Origin: Actinosynnema sp. ALI-1.44
GTDB taxonomy: Bacteria > Actinomycetota > Actinomycetes > Mycobacteriales > Pseudonocardiaceae
Direction of reading: 5' to 3'
Length of the DNA stretch: 64,000 nucleotides
Assembly: GCF_001984155.1 (NCBI RefSeq)
Contig: NZ_MTQO01000046.1
Coordinates: 310,001 to 374,000 of the forward strand
Of the stretch, positions 36,508-45,938 are shown in pieces. The position numbers and the translations under genes were made by a program. How positions within the stretch are numbered: the stretch's first letter is position 1; every line of letters begins with the position of its first letter. The notes under the pieces are model-generated. The model made no database searches. It was not told the DNA's origin and worked only from the letters and a program-made list of their open reading frames with translations.

Positions 36508-38154
36508 TTAATCGCGCCGCCCGGCCGCGGCGACGATGGCGGCGACCGTGTCGTGGGTGGCGAACTCGGCCTCGGCCAGCACGGTGTTGTCCGCGAGCGT
36601 GACCGCGTCAGGAGCCGTGCCGGGGTCGCTGTCCCAGAAGTTGCCGACGAACACGACCTGCTCCAGCGGCGGCGACACCTCCAGGACGACCGGTTTGTCG
36701 TTACGGTGGATGACGTTGCCCTGCACGGTCACCCATGAGGCGCCGTAGTCGGTGTAGAGCGCGAAGTTGTACGGCGTGATGGTGTCGCGTACGACGTTGC
36801 CACGGATCAGCGCGCCGTTCGCGTGCGAGGTTCCCTGTGTGCCCGCGATGTAGATGCCGCCGCCGTCGGCGAGGACCTGCATGGTGTCGTGCACCAAGTT
36901 GTTGAGCACGTGGGTTGCCGTGCCGTCGTAGACCACGATCCCGGCATGGGGCACGTTGCCGATCTCGTTGTGCGCGATGACCGTGCCGGTCGTGCCCGCG
37001 AGCAGGATCGCCGGTGATCCATGGTAGTCCAGGCCGATGTCGTGGATGTGGGTGTCGGTGATCCGGCAGTCACGCGCGCCGCCGCCGATCACCACCCCGC
37101 CCCCGGCGATCACGTCGACCACGCTGTCGCGCACGACATTGCCCGCGCCGCCCTGAAACTCCAGCGCGACCCCGCCGAGGCGGGTCAGGTGACAGCGGTC
37201 GAACGTGATGCCCGAGCAGCCGTGGAAGCGCAGCGCGCCGGGGATGCTCGCCGCGTCGGCCGGGACCTGGACGCTGCCCGCGCCCTCGGCGAAGGTGACG
37301 GTCATGATCTCGCCGCCGTCGTAGTAGCCGTTGCCGTGGTAGTGCAGGAACCCCTCGGACGTACTCGGCCGTGACCAGGCGGCGTCCGCGAACGTGATGC
37401 CGCGGAACACGACATCACGCGCGTTGTCCGCCCGTACCAACGTGTCCAGGACCGGCACCGTGACGTCCTCGACGGGGTCACCGTCGCGCGGCAGGTAGTG
37501 CAGGACGTCGTCGGCGACCGCGAACGTGCCCTCGGTCAGGAACGCCGGGCTGTTCTCGATCGAGGTGGGGTTGTCGACGCCATGGGTCTCCCCCGCGCCC
37601 GGGCCGTCCCAGCTGATGACCGACCGGTAGAGCTCGCCCGCCCAGCCGAACGCGGGCTGGGCCATGGTGATCGTGGCCCCTTCCACGCGCTCGACTGGGC
37701 AGCGCGCGTGCGACCACGGGTACACACCCTGGTAGACCATCTCCATCTCGCCACGCCACTGCTGCGCCTCGGCCATCACGTAGCCGGTGTCGGTGCGGGT
37801 CAGGGGTTGCTCGAGCGTCCGGGACGCGCGGGGGACCCGGCGCCCGGACACCGTCAGCTGGCGGGGTGACAACCCGCGCGCGGGGGCTGTCCAGACACCG
37901 TCGGCTCTCCTGCTCCAGTCGCCGATGACGTGGCCGCCGCTGAGCACGACCCGTTCACCGTCGTGGGCCTGAAACGTCACGCCGGAGTCGTTTGCGGTCA
38001 GCGTGACCGGCTCGTCGAGGCGGTAGGTCCCGGCCCGCAGCGTGATCACCCCGCCGGGCCCGGCCAGCTCTCTTGCGCGTCGTAATGTGGCCACGGGCTG
38101 GTCGATCGTGCCCGCGGCGGTGTCGTCGCCGGACGGGTCGACGAAGAACGGCAT
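36508..38154 (-). CDS. Right-handed parallel beta-helix protein
   Basis: A 548-residue protein that opens with FFVDPSGDDTAAGTIDQPVA, the usual start of pectate-lyase-like beta-helix proteins. It then shows regular beta-helix coils with NVVRDSVVDVIAGGGVVIGG, HNEIGNVPHAGIVVYDG and NLVHDTMQVLADGGGIYIAG. Such proteins are polysaccharide lyases or glycosidases. No signal peptide is present, so it is cytoplasmic or uses another route. The catalytic class cannot be fixed by eye. It is divergent from a TetR regulator across a near-perfect 33-bp palindrome. Confidence 0.82.
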   Translation of the reverse strand: MPFFVDPSGDDTAAGTIDQPVATLRRARELAGPGGVITLRAGTYRLDEPVTLTANDSGVTFQAHDGERVVLSGGHVIGDWSRRADGVWTAPARGLSPRQLTVSGRRVPRASRTLEQPLTRTDTGYVMAEAQQWRGEMEMVYQGVYPWSHARCPVERVEGATITMAQPAFGWAGELYRSVISWDGPGAGETHGVDNPTSIENSPAFLTEGTFAVADDVLHYLPRDGDPVEDVTVPVLDTLVRADNARDVVFRGITFADAAWSRPSTSEGFLHYHGNGYYDGGEIMTVTFAEGAGSVQVPADAASIPGALRFHGCSGITFDRCHLTRLGGVALEFQGGAGNVVRDSVVDVIAGGGVVIGGGARDCRITDTHIHDIGLDYHGSPAILLAGTTGTVIAHNEIGNVPHAGIVVYDGTATHVLNNLVHDTMQVLADGGGIYIAGTQGTSHANGALIRGNVVRDTITPYNFALYTDYGASWVTVQGNVIHRNDKPVVLEVSPPLEQVVFVGNFWDSDPGTAPDAVTLADNTVLAEAEFATHDTVAAIVAAAGRRD

Positions 38155-38171
38155 GACTGTCCCCTTCGATG

Positions 38172-38204
38172 TTTATGGCGTATACTCTAGGTATACACCA
38201 TAAA
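38172..38204. promoter_or_regulatory. 33-bp TetR-type palindrome
   Basis: TTTATGGCGTATAC (38172-38185), spacer TCTAG, then GTATACACCATAAA (38191-38204): the arms match at 13 of 14 positions. It lies between the divergent beta-helix and TetR genes and is AT-rich compared with its surroundings. This is a strong candidate operator for the TetR protein, covering both promoters. Confidence 0.8.
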
Positions 38205-38220
38205 CAAGGTGGGGAGTCAA

Positions 38221-39117
38221 GTGCCGGATCCGGAACGCACGACCGAACTGCTGTGGGGCACGGGTTCCCGGCGCGGCCTCGACCTGGACACGATCGTGCG
38301 GGCCGCGATCGGCATCGCGGACGCCGAAGGCCTCGGCGCGGTGTCCATGCGCCGGGTGGCCGAGCAGCTGGGCTTCACGTCCATGTCGCTCTACCGGCAC
38401 GTGCCGGGCAAGGCCGAACTGCTCGACCTGATGCGCGACGCGGTCATGGCCATCCCCGAATGGACCGCCCCTGAACCGACCGGCCATGACCAGGCTGACA
38501 CCGGGCGAACTGACACCGGGCCTTCCGTGACCCGGTCCGGGGATCCGGCGGGCTGGCGCGGCGGCATCGAGGCGTGGGCGCGCGCGGGCCTGGCGATGTA
38601 CCGCCAACACCCTTGGCTGCTGGAGTCCGGCGGGCCGCGGACGGTGCCGGGACCCAACGCGGTCGCCGGGTTCGAACGGGCGCTGGCGCTGGTGGCGACC
38701 ACCGGCCTGGCGCCGTCCCAGATCGTGGCGGTGGTGACCCTCGTCGGCGGGTTCGTGGAGAGCGCGGCCCGTCAGATGGTGGACGTAGTCACCGCCGAGC
38801 GGGACACCGGTGTGACCCACGAGGAGTTCTGGACCTCGCGGGGGTCGCTGTTCGAGCACTTGGACCGGTACCCGACCCTGCGCCGGATCTACGAACAAGG
38901 CGGGTACGACGAGCCCGTCGACCCGTTCGAGTTCGGCCTGCGCCGGGTCCTCGACGGCATCGACACCCTCATCCGTGATGAAAGTCGTGATGATTCTCGG
39001 GTGGGGCGTGCGTGCACGGTGTGCGGGTCACCGATCGAACCCACTGGCAAAGGCAGGCCGAAGGCCTACTGCTCCCGTGCCTGTCAGCAACGGGCCTACC
39101 GCGACCGCGTGGGCTAA
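38221..39117 (+). CDS. TetR-family regulator with C-terminal zinc ribbon
   Basis: A 298-residue protein. The HTH lies near residues 35-60 (VSMRRVAEQLGFTSMSLYRH) and the TetR_C-type ligand domain follows, with an acidic linker (TGHDQADTGRTDTGPSVTRS) inserted. The C terminus carries a four-cysteine zinc ribbon, C-x2-C...C-x3-C (CTVCGSPIEPTGKGRP, YCSRACQQRAYRDR), as in a subset of actinobacterial TetR proteins. GGGGAG lies just before the GTG at 38221; GTG 38209 is an alternative. It likely represses the beta-helix gene through the palindrome at 38172. The stop overlaps the CHAT relic by 4 bp. Confidence 0.85.
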   Translation: MPDPERTTELLWGTGSRRGLDLDTIVRAAIGIADAEGLGAVSMRRVAEQLGFTSMSLYRHVPGKAELLDLMRDAVMAIPEWTAPEPTGHDQADTGRTDTGPSVTRSGDPAGWRGGIEAWARAGLAMYRQHPWLLESGGPRTVPGPNAVAGFERALALVATTGLAPSQIVAVVTLVGGFVESAARQMVDVVTAERDTGVTHEEFWTSRGSLFEHLDRYPTLRRIYEQGGYDEPVDPFEFGLRRVLDGIDTLIRDESRDDSRVGRACTVCGSPIEPTGKGRPKAYCSRACQQRAYRDRVG

Positions 39118-40072
39118 CGGCCCAGGTGTATGAAGCAAGCCCATGCGGTGGGGTCACGCCAGTGCCGGTCACGCAGGCTTCGTACGACACGGTGCACCGC
39201 ATCGGCCACGTGCTCAGGGTCGCGCCACACCGCGGCCGCGATCTGCGGGGAAGTCCGGTCCCGCACGGGCCAGACGGTGGCGACCACGTCGCGGTAGCCG
39301 ATGAGCTGGAACGCCGCACCGAGGTGGATGGCCTCGTCGAACAACTGCGCACCGCCTTGCGCGGTGCGGCACGCCGACAACACGGCGACCCCGGCGTCCC
39401 GCAGGTGCAGGGCGACCAGGTCGGACAGCGCCAGCGGCCCGTCGTGGAGGTGCAACGCGCTGTCGCTGGGCGTCGACAGGTTCTGTTCGCCGTGGCAAGC
39501 GAAGTGGACGTGAGAATGCGCCGACAGGGCGTCAAGCACTGCGGACCTGGTGGCGGCGGGCCCGTCGCCGACCACCAGATCCTGGGCCACTCGCCGTCGG
39601 GTACACCGGTGTACCCCACGGCGCGCATGACCGTCCTGCCGACGGCGTCCCACAGCCACTCCAGGCAGGCGAGGATCGTCTGCCGCGCCGCTGGGTCCTC
39701 GGGACAACTCCGCGGCCGCGCCGAGGCACCGGTAGGCCCAGTCGTCGGCCGTGTCGGCGTCCAACGCGGGCAGGGGCACGACCTCGACGGCATCGGTGGT
39801 CACCACCAGGGCGTCGGAGCGGAACCGGTTGGCGTTGACGATCACGACGGGACCAGCCGCGGCGGCGTGGCACAGTTCACCGAACGGCGCGGGTCGCAGG
39901 AACCCGGCGAACCCGGGTATGGCGCGGACACACGCCAGCAGGTGGTCCCATTGCCTGGCCAGATCCCTGCAGCGGTGTCGGTGACCGCGCCGCGATCACC
40001 GGCGAGCAACCGGCGTAACCGGTCGGACAACTCCCGCTTGACCCGCTCACGATTCTCGGCCATCCGCACCAC
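39114..40072 (-). pseudogene. CHAT-domain protein relic with several frameshifts
   Basis: Read on the minus strand in four successive frames: AENRERVKRELSDRLRRLLA; RDLARQWDHLLACVRAIPGF and FRSDALVVTTDAVEVVPLPA; ARQTILACLEWLWDAVGRTV; then a CHAT core with SHVHFACHGEQNLSTPSDSA and VAVLSACRTAQGG, holding the catalytic His and Cys. Frame changes fall near 39975, 39705 and 39560. Actinomycete CHAT proteins usually have long TPR arrays in front; none are left here. CHAT peptidases act in caspase-like immune systems, so this is the ruin of one. Confidence 0.78.
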
Positions 40073-40118
40073 TCTGGCCGAAACGCCAGCGCCCCGCCAT
40101 CACATCGGGCACATCCGG

Positions 40119-40817
40119 CTACTTCCCGGTCGACCCGCCGACCACCGCGTCCGACCCGGACTTCCTCGCGTTCTTCTTCGGCTTCGGCGGCACCACACTC
40201 GCCAGGTCACCACCGTTGTCGTTGGTCCGCAGCACGAACGGCCGCGTGTCGGTGTACCGCACCACCGACACCGACGCCGGATCCACCACGATCCGCTGGA
40301 ACGCGTCCAGATGCTGCCCCAACGCGTCCGCCAGCACCGACTTGATCACGTCACCGTGGCTCACCGCGATCCACACCGCGTGCGCACCGTGCTCCTGCGT
40401 CACCCGCGCGTCCTGCGCCCGGATCGCCGCCACCGCCCTGGCCTGCACGTTCGCCAAACCCTCACCACCGGGAAACACCGCTGCCGACGGGTGCTGCTGC
40501 ACCACACGCCACAACGGCTCCTTGCCCAGCACCGACAACTTGCGGCCCGTCCACTCCCCGTAATCCACCTCGGACAACCGCGCGTCCGTCACCACCCGCA
40601 GACCGCGCGCCGAAGCCAACGGCGCGACCGTCTGCTTGCACCGCAGCAGCGGCGACGCCACGATCGCCGCCACCGGCACATCCGCCAACCGCTCCACCAG
40701 CTTCGCGGCCTGCTGCACGCCCGTGTCGTCCAACGCGACCTTCGGGGTCCGCCCGGCGAGCACACCGGAACCGTTCGCCGTCGAGCGGGCGTGCCGTAAC
40801 AGGATCACCGTGGCCAT
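40119..40817 (-). CDS. Histidine phosphatase family protein (MSMEG_4193-like)
   Basis: A 232-residue phosphoglycerate-mutase-like phosphatase. It has the phosphohistidine motif LLRHARST at residues 6-13, the ASPLLRCKQTV segment, the acid residue in EVDYGEWTGRKL, and the second histidine in WIAVSHGDVIKSV. It begins 10 bp after uppP, with which it forms an operon; the same pairing is found in mycobacteria (Rv2135c-Rv2136c). A C-terminal Lys-rich tail (PPKPKKNARKSG) is an extra. The substrate is unknown. Confidence 0.87.
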   Translation of the reverse strand: MATVILLRHARSTANGSGVLAGRTPKVALDDTGVQQAAKLVERLADVPVAAIVASPLLRCKQTVAPLASARGLRVVTDARLSEVDYGEWTGRKLSVLGKEPLWRVVQQHPSAAVFPGGEGLANVQARAVAAIRAQDARVTQEHGAHAVWIAVSHGDVIKSVLADALGQHLDAFQRIVVDPASVSVVRYTDTRPFVLRTNDNGGDLASVVPPKPKKNARKSGSDAVVGGSTGK

Positions 40818-40827
40818 GATCCCGACC

Positions 40828-41655
40828 TTACGTTGCCGGAATAGCGTTCGTGGCCAGCAACACCATCAACACCACACCCAACACGATCCGATACCACACG
40901 AACACCGAGTACGTGTGCTTCGCGACGTACCGCAACAACCACGCGATCGTCGCGTACCCGACCACGAACGCGATCACCGTCGCCACGATCATCTGCGCCG
41001 TCGACGCGTGCGGCCCCGGACCCGTCTTGTCCATCACGTCCGGAATGCTGAAAATCCCCGCACCGAACACCGCGGGCAACGCCAACAAGAACGAGTAGTC
41101 CGTCGCCGCCTTGCGCTCCAACCCCAGGAACAACCCCGCCGTCAGCGTCCCACCCGACCGCGACACACCCGGCACCAACGCCAACGCCTGCGCGAACCCC
41201 ATCGTCCAGCTGTCGCGCATCGTCAACGCGCTGCGCACCTGCTTGCCGACCTCATCGGCCACCGCCAGCACCACCGCGAACACGATCATCACCGTCGCGG
41301 TGATCCACAAGTTCCGGAACGACGACCGGATCTCGTCCTTGAGCACCACACCCAGCACCGCCACCGGCAACGACCCGATGATCACATACCACGCCATCCG
41401 GTACTCGTCCGTGCGCCGCGCCTCAGCGCTGGTGAACCCCCGCAACCACGCGCCGACCAGCTGCCCGATCTTCTTCGCGTAGAAGATCAGCACCGCCAAC
41501 TCGGTCCCCAACTGGGTCACCGCGGTGAACGACGCACCCGCGTCGGTCCCCCACCCCAACGTCGACACCACCCGCAGGTGCGCCGACGACGAAATCGGCA
41601 GGAACTCGGTCAGCCCCTGGACCAGCCCGAGAACGATCGCCTGCAACCAGTCCAA
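40828..41655 (-). CDS. uppP: Undecaprenyl-diphosphatase UppP
   Basis: A 275-residue membrane phosphatase that recycles undecaprenyl diphosphate for cell-wall synthesis. It has the signature [11 protein letters not shown] near residue 21 and [18 protein letters not shown] near residue 170, with about eight TM segments. The start is TTG at 41655 ([10 protein letters not shown]), with GGAG 8 bases upstream; the codon at the nearby valine is GTA and cannot serve. The histidine phosphatase follows 10 bp later. The gene is divergent from aldo/keto reductase. Confidence 0.93.
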   Translation of the reverse strand: MDWLQAIVLGLVQGLTEFLPISSSAHLRVVSTLGWGTDAGASFTAVTQLGTELAVLIFYAKKIGQLVGAWLRGFTSAEARRTDEYRMAWYVIIGSLPVAVLGVVLKDEIRSSFRNLWITATVMIVFAVVLAVADEVGKQVRSALTMRDSWTMGFAQALALVPGVSRSGGTLTAGLFLGLERKAATDYSFLLALPAVFGAGIFSIPDVMDKTGPGPHASTAQMIVATVIAFVVGYATIAWLLRYVAKHTYSVFVWYRIVLGVVLMVLLATNAIPAT

Positions 41656-41805
41656 ACCCGCTACTCCAAACCCGTCCGCGCCACTGCGACATCGCCGCGA
41701 CATCCCCCGCGACATCCCTGCGGGGAATCTTGGCCTACGCCCGAACGCGGCCGACCATGGCCCTTGCCCGGCCCCGGTGATCGCCAGCCCTTAGGCTCAC
41801 GCTCT

Positions 41806-42783
41806 GTGGAGTATCGACACCTCGGCCGCAGCGGCCTGCGGGTGTCCCGGCTCGCCCTCGGCACGTTGACCTGGGGCCGGGACACCGACGCCGACGAAGC
41901 CGCCAACCAACTCACCACCTTCACCGAGGCAGGCGGCACCCTCGTCGACACCGCGGACGTCTACGCCGAAGGCGAGAGCGAACGGATCCTCGGCACCCTC
42001 ATCGGCACCGCCGTCCCCCGCGACCAGGTCATCATCGCCACCAAAGCCGTCGCCCGCCGCACCGAAGGCCCCTTCGGCGGCGGCGCCTCCCGAGGCGCAC
42101 TGCTCACCGCACTCGACGGCTCACTGCGCCGCCTCGGCATCGACCACATCGACCTGTGGCAACTCCACGCATGGGACGCGGCCGTACCACTCGACGAGAC
42201 CCTCGCCGCCCTCGACACCGCCGTCCGCAGCGGCAAAGTCCGCTACACCGGCGTGTCCAACTACTCCGGCTGGCAACTGTCCACCGCCGCCACCATGCAA
42301 CTCATGTCCGGCGGCGCCGCCCCCATCATCTCCACCCAGGTCGAATACTCACTGGCCGAACGCGGCGTCGAACGCGAAGTCATCCCCGCGGCCGACCACC
42401 ACGGCATCGGCATCCTGCCATGGGCACCCCTCGGCCGCGGCGTGCTCACCGGCAAATACCGCACCGGCACACCCGCCGACTCCCGCGGCGCCTCCCCCCA
42501 CTACGCCCCCTACGTCGAACACCACCGCACCGAACGCGCCGCCCGCATCGTGCAGGCCGTCGCCACCGCCGCCGACGGCCTGGGAACCTCCCCCCTCGCC
42601 GTCGCGTTGGCCTGGGTACGAGACCGCCCCGGCGTCGTGGCACCCGTCGTCGGCGCACGCGACACCGGGCAACTCACCGGATCGCTCGCCACCGAGGACC
42701 TCACCCTCCCCTCGGCCATCCGCGCCGCGCTCGACGACGTCAGTGGGATAGAACTGGGCTACCCGGAGCAACGACTCGGGTGA
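41806..42783 (+). CDS. Aldo/keto reductase
   Basis: A 325-residue AKR barrel. It has Asp-Tyr in DTADVYAEG, the catalytic Lys in IIATKAVARR and the His in WQLHAWDAAV, plus the NADPH-binding C-terminal part (PVVGARDTGQLTGSL). It reduces aldehydes or ketones with NADPH. The GTG at 41806 has TAGGCT 8 bases upstream and no ribosome site, so it is probably leaderless. It stands in a conserved actinobacterial neighbourhood with uppP, an LppL-like lipoprotein and DUF5703. Confidence 0.9.
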   Translation: MEYRHLGRSGLRVSRLALGTLTWGRDTDADEAANQLTTFTEAGGTLVDTADVYAEGESERILGTLIGTAVPRDQVIIATKAVARRTEGPFGGGASRGALLTALDGSLRRLGIDHIDLWQLHAWDAAVPLDETLAALDTAVRSGKVRYTGVSNYSGWQLSTAATMQLMSGGAAPIISTQVEYSLAERGVEREVIPAADHHGIGILPWAPLGRGVLTGKYRTGTPADSRGASPHYAPYVEHHRTERAARIVQAVATAADGLGTSPLAVALAWVRDRPGVVAPVVGARDTGQLTGSLATEDLTLPSAIRAALDDVSGIELGYPEQRLG

Positions 42784-42861
42784 AGCTTGCCATCCGCACG
42801 TGACCTGGCGTACGGAATCGGGGATGCTGGGTGAACTGGACATGACAAACGGAGGTTGCTG

Positions 42862-43872
42862 TTGCGTCGGCTGATCGCCGCGGTGTCGGGCATGACACTG
42901 CTGGCCGGGAGTTCGCTGACCGGATGTTCACAGGCAGCCGAACCACGCGACGAACTCCAGGCCACCGACACCGTGACCGCGGCCCTCCCGGCCACGTCAC
43001 CGGCCACCTCCACCCCGGTGGGCACCGTCGTCCCCCTCCCCCACAAGATCACCAGCACGGTGGCCGTCCCCCGGACACGCACCCTCGCACTGGCCACCAC
43101 GGACCCGGCGCTGCTGCTGCTCAACCTCGACGACCCCACCGCACCGGCCCGCACCGTCACCCTGCCCGGCCCGGCGACCGCGCTCACCGCCACCGCCGAC
43201 AGCCTGCTGGCGTCCATCGGCACCGGCAAACAGGTCGTCACCGTGCCACTGCCCGCACCCACCGCGCTGTCCGCACGACCAGTACAGGGCTCCCCCGGCA
43301 CCGTCGCCGTCACCGGCGACCGCACCCTGGTCCCCCTCACCGACACCAAAGCCATCGACGTGCTGCGCGGCGGCACCGTCGAAAAACGCATCACCGGCAG
43401 CGTGTTCAGCGCCGACCAGGTCCTCACCACCGGCCAGCACGCCGTCGTCCTCGACCGGCTACGCACCGCCCTGTTCGACATCGACCTCACCGACGGCACC
43501 GTCGGCGCAGGCCAACGAGCAGGCGCGGGCGCCACCAACGCCACCACCGACCGCTACGGACGAGTACTCGTCACCGACACCCGCGGCGGCGCCCTGCTGG
43601 CCTTCACCACCAACCCGGTCATGCTCCGCCAGCGCTACCCCGTCCCAGGAGCGCCCTACGGCATCGCATACGACCCGAAACGTGACCTCGCATGGGTCAC
43701 CCTGACCGAACGAAACGAGGTGGTCGGCTACCACGTCGCCGGCGGCGAACCCCGCGAAACACACCGGTTCGCCACTGTCGCACAACCGAATTCGGTGACC
43801 GTCGACCCGGACAGCGGACGCGTCTACGTCGCATCCGCCACCGGTGGAGGAGTTCAGGTGATGCAGCCATGA
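42862..43872 (+). CDS. LppL-like lipoprotein
   Basis: A 336-residue exported lipoprotein with lipobox LTGC (residues 19-22) after a hydrophobic signal, then beta-propeller-like repeats (for example VPGAPYGIAYDPKRDLAWVT and QPNSVTVDPDSGRVYVASAT). Mycobacterial LppL lies in the same gene setting. Its function is unknown; the propeller may bind a ligand at the cell surface. TTG at 42862 is chosen because GGAGG stands 6 bases upstream; TTG 42856 would touch the GGAGG. The stop overlaps the next ATG (ATGA). Confidence 0.8.
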   Translation: MRRLIAAVSGMTLLAGSSLTGCSQAAEPRDELQATDTVTAALPATSPATSTPVGTVVPLPHKITSTVAVPRTRTLALATTDPALLLLNLDDPTAPARTVTLPGPATALTATADSLLASIGTGKQVVTVPLPAPTALSARPVQGSPGTVAVTGDRTLVPLTDTKAIDVLRGGTVEKRITGSVFSADQVLTTGQHAVVLDRLRTALFDIDLTDGTVGAGQRAGAGATNATTDRYGRVLVTDTRGGALLAFTTNPVMLRQRYPVPGAPYGIAYDPKRDLAWVTLTERNEVVGYHVAGGEPRETHRFATVAQPNSVTVDPDSGRVYVASATGGGVQVMQP

Positions 43873-44081
43873 ACGATGGGGTGGTTGAAGGGGATTGGGA
43901 GTACCGGCCGCTCAAGCTGCCACCCGGGGTGTCCCGGGTCAGCGCCGCGGTCCAACTGTCGATCCAGGCGGAATTCGCCGGGTGGGAGCTGTCACGCGTA
44001 CGGCTCTACGCCGACGGCACCCGCAAAGTCCTGCTACGCCGCAAACGCCCAAGAGCAGGCGTCCCCGGCCTGATGATCTAG
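43869..44081 (+). CDS. DUF5703-type small protein
   Basis: A 70-residue protein (WEYRPLKLPPGVSRVSAAVQ, then VRLYADGTRKVLLRRKR) matching the small actinobacterial family that follows LppL-like genes. It overlaps the lipoprotein stop by 4 bp, so it is translationally coupled. It has an acidic N terminus and a strongly basic C terminus. Its role is unknown. Confidence 0.78.
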   Translation: MNDGVVEGDWEYRPLKLPPGVSRVSAAVQLSIQAEFAGWELSRVRLYADGTRKVLLRRKRPRAGVPGLMI

Positions 44082-44157
44082 CCACACACGAGCCGACCCA
44101 GCACCCCGGAGCCCAGCCGGGGCGCGACTGACTGCCGGGATCTGCCAGGGTGGGATC

Positions 44158-44811
44158 ATGACCGACCCGCGGCCCCTGACCGACGACAACCCACTCCCGG
44201 ACGCCCTCGACGCGCGCCTGCGCAGCCAACTCGGCTTCCTCATCGAAATCGACCGGCTCAAAACGATCCTGCGACAGTCACCACTGGCCGCCACCGACCG
44301 CCGCGAGAACGACGCCGAACACTCATGGCACCTCGCCATGATGGTCGTCATCCTCGCCGAACACGCCGACGAACCCATCGACACCGCCCACACCCTCAAA
44401 CTCGTCCTCGTCCACGACCTCATCGAGATCTACGCGGGCGACACCCCCATCTACCACCCCACCATGGGCGCCGACCAGGTCGAACGCGAAACCGCCGCCG
44501 CGGACAAACTCTTCGCCCTCCTCCCACCCGACCAAGCCACCGAGATCCGCGCACTGTGGGACGAGTTCGAAGCACGCCAAACCCCCGAAGCACGCTTCGC
44601 CAAAGCCATGGACCGGCTGCAACCCCAACTGCTCAACTGGATGGCCCGCGGCGGCACCTGGCTGTCCCCCGGCATCACCGCCGACGACGTACGCGCCCGC
44701 AAGGCTGTCATCGGCGAGGCCTCGGCGCACTTGTGGGACGCCAGCAAACACCTCATCGCCGAAGGCGAACGACGTGGCTGGGCCCGGCCAGGGGTCGGCA
44801 GCACCGATTGA
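44158..44811 (+). CDS. HD-domain phosphohydrolase (YfbR-like)
   Basis: A 217-residue HD protein. The metal ligands are His in NDAEHSWHLA, the HD pair in LVLVHDLIEIYAGD and the distant Asp in AKAMDRLQPQLLNW. YfbR-type members dephosphorylate deoxynucleoside monophosphates; others are uncharacterised. The start ATG at 44158 gives the normal family length. It is separate from the DUF5703 gene by 76 bp. Confidence 0.87.
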   Translation: MTDPRPLTDDNPLPDALDARLRSQLGFLIEIDRLKTILRQSPLAATDRRENDAEHSWHLAMMVVILAEHADEPIDTAHTLKLVLVHDLIEIYAGDTPIYHPTMGADQVERETAAADKLFALLPPDQATEIRALWDEFEARQTPEARFAKAMDRLQPQLLNWMARGGTWLSPGITADDVRARKAVIGEASAHLWDASKHLIAEGERRGWARPGVGSTD

Positions 44812-44932
44812 CGCCGGTCCATTCAGCGGGACAATCGTTCCCTGATCATCGCCTCTCTTGCCATGGTCGACGCCGTGCGCACCCGCGCCCAGGCCGATCA
44901 ACGGGAGGACGGACCTCCGGGACGAGGAAGCG

Positions 44933-45352
44933 ATGACCAAGACCGCTCACTACAAACGCCTGGTGCTCCAGCTGTGCCGGACCTTCAACGACGGGAACCT
45001 GTCCAGGATCGACGACTGCCTGACACCCGACTTCGCCGATTTCCAGGACTCGGCCGGGCCAGACGGGTTCAAAAGCTCCATCCGCACGCTGCGGCTGTCG
45101 TTCGAGGACGCCCGCTGGGATGTCCTCGGCCTGGTCGCCGAAGGCTCGACCACAGTCGTCCGGCTCAGGTTCTCCGGGGTGCACGTAGGTGACTACCTCG
45201 GAGTGGCGCCGACCCGCTGCCCGGTCAGCGTGGAGCAGGTGCACATCTACGAAGGCCGCGACGGACGCCTCGCCACCCACCACTACGTGCGCGAAGACCT
45301 GGAACTGCTCGACCAGTTGGGCGTCCGCCCGGACATCACAGCCACGCGGTGA
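44933..45352 (+). CDS. SnoaL-like (NTF2-fold) ester cyclase family protein
   Basis: A 139-residue NTF2-fold protein: FNDGNLSRIDDCLTPDFADF, then GFKSSIRTLRLSFEDARWDV and VEQVHIYEGRDGRLATHHYV. The family includes polyketide cyclases and many binding proteins, and no function can be set here. The ATG at 44933 has GAGGAAG just upstream; the earlier ATG at 44858 has none and its added residues are not conserved-looking. Confidence 0.8.
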   Translation: MTKTAHYKRLVLQLCRTFNDGNLSRIDDCLTPDFADFQDSAGPDGFKSSIRTLRLSFEDARWDVLGLVAEGSTTVVRLRFSGVHVGDYLGVAPTRCPVSVEQVHIYEGRDGRLATHHYVREDLELLDQLGVRPDITATR

Positions 45353-45418
45353 CACACCACGAGACCCGACCGGCCCCAACCAACCGATCCTGCACAGGTC
45401 GAACAAATCCACCGTGCC

Positions 45419-45807
45419 TCAGTCGGGAAAACGGCTGACCCGTGTCAGATTCGCGCTGACCATGTCGGCGGCGCGCCGCACGACCGCCGCGACGGAGACC
45501 AACCGTCCACGGTCGAACATCGCCGCACCCACAGCGCCGACCAGCCTTCCGGACGGCGCGCGAACATGCGTGACCCGATCCGATACCGTCCCGCCTCGCG
45601 GCGCACCGCGCCGAGACCCGTGAGCTGATCCAGCAGCCGATGGGTGGTCGCCTTGGGCAGACCGGTGGCAGCGGCGAGCTGGGTCGGACCGGCCTCTCCG
45701 AACCGGGCAAGTGCCTCCAGCAGGAGAAAAGCACCGTCCAGCACGCCGCGCCCAGCCCCGTCATCGGCGACGCGATGGCCGATTTCCGGTTCCGGTTGGT
45801 CATCCAT
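45419..45807 (-). pseudogene. IclR-family regulator with internal deletion
   Basis: The N-terminal winged helix is intact: GVLDGAFLLLEALARFGEAG, TQLAAATGLPKATTHRLLDQ and YRIGSRMF. Just after this the frame changes and a short C-terminal piece follows: RAPSGRLVGAVGAAMFDRGR, then VRRAADMVSANLTRVSRFPD before a TGA at 45419. Most of the ligand-binding domain, over 100 residues, is missing. A fragment with only the HTH could still be made (stop at 45445), but it looks like a deletion relic. Confidence 0.75.
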
Positions 45808-45938
45808 CGCTACCCCCAGCGATCGCCTACATGACTCCTAGGTCGACGAACGCCGTCGCATCGTTAACCACGGCGAGCCAATCGGCGCCCCACTGGCGAA
45901 ATCGGGTCGCTCCCTCTTCGTGCAGTAGCGTGTCGATC

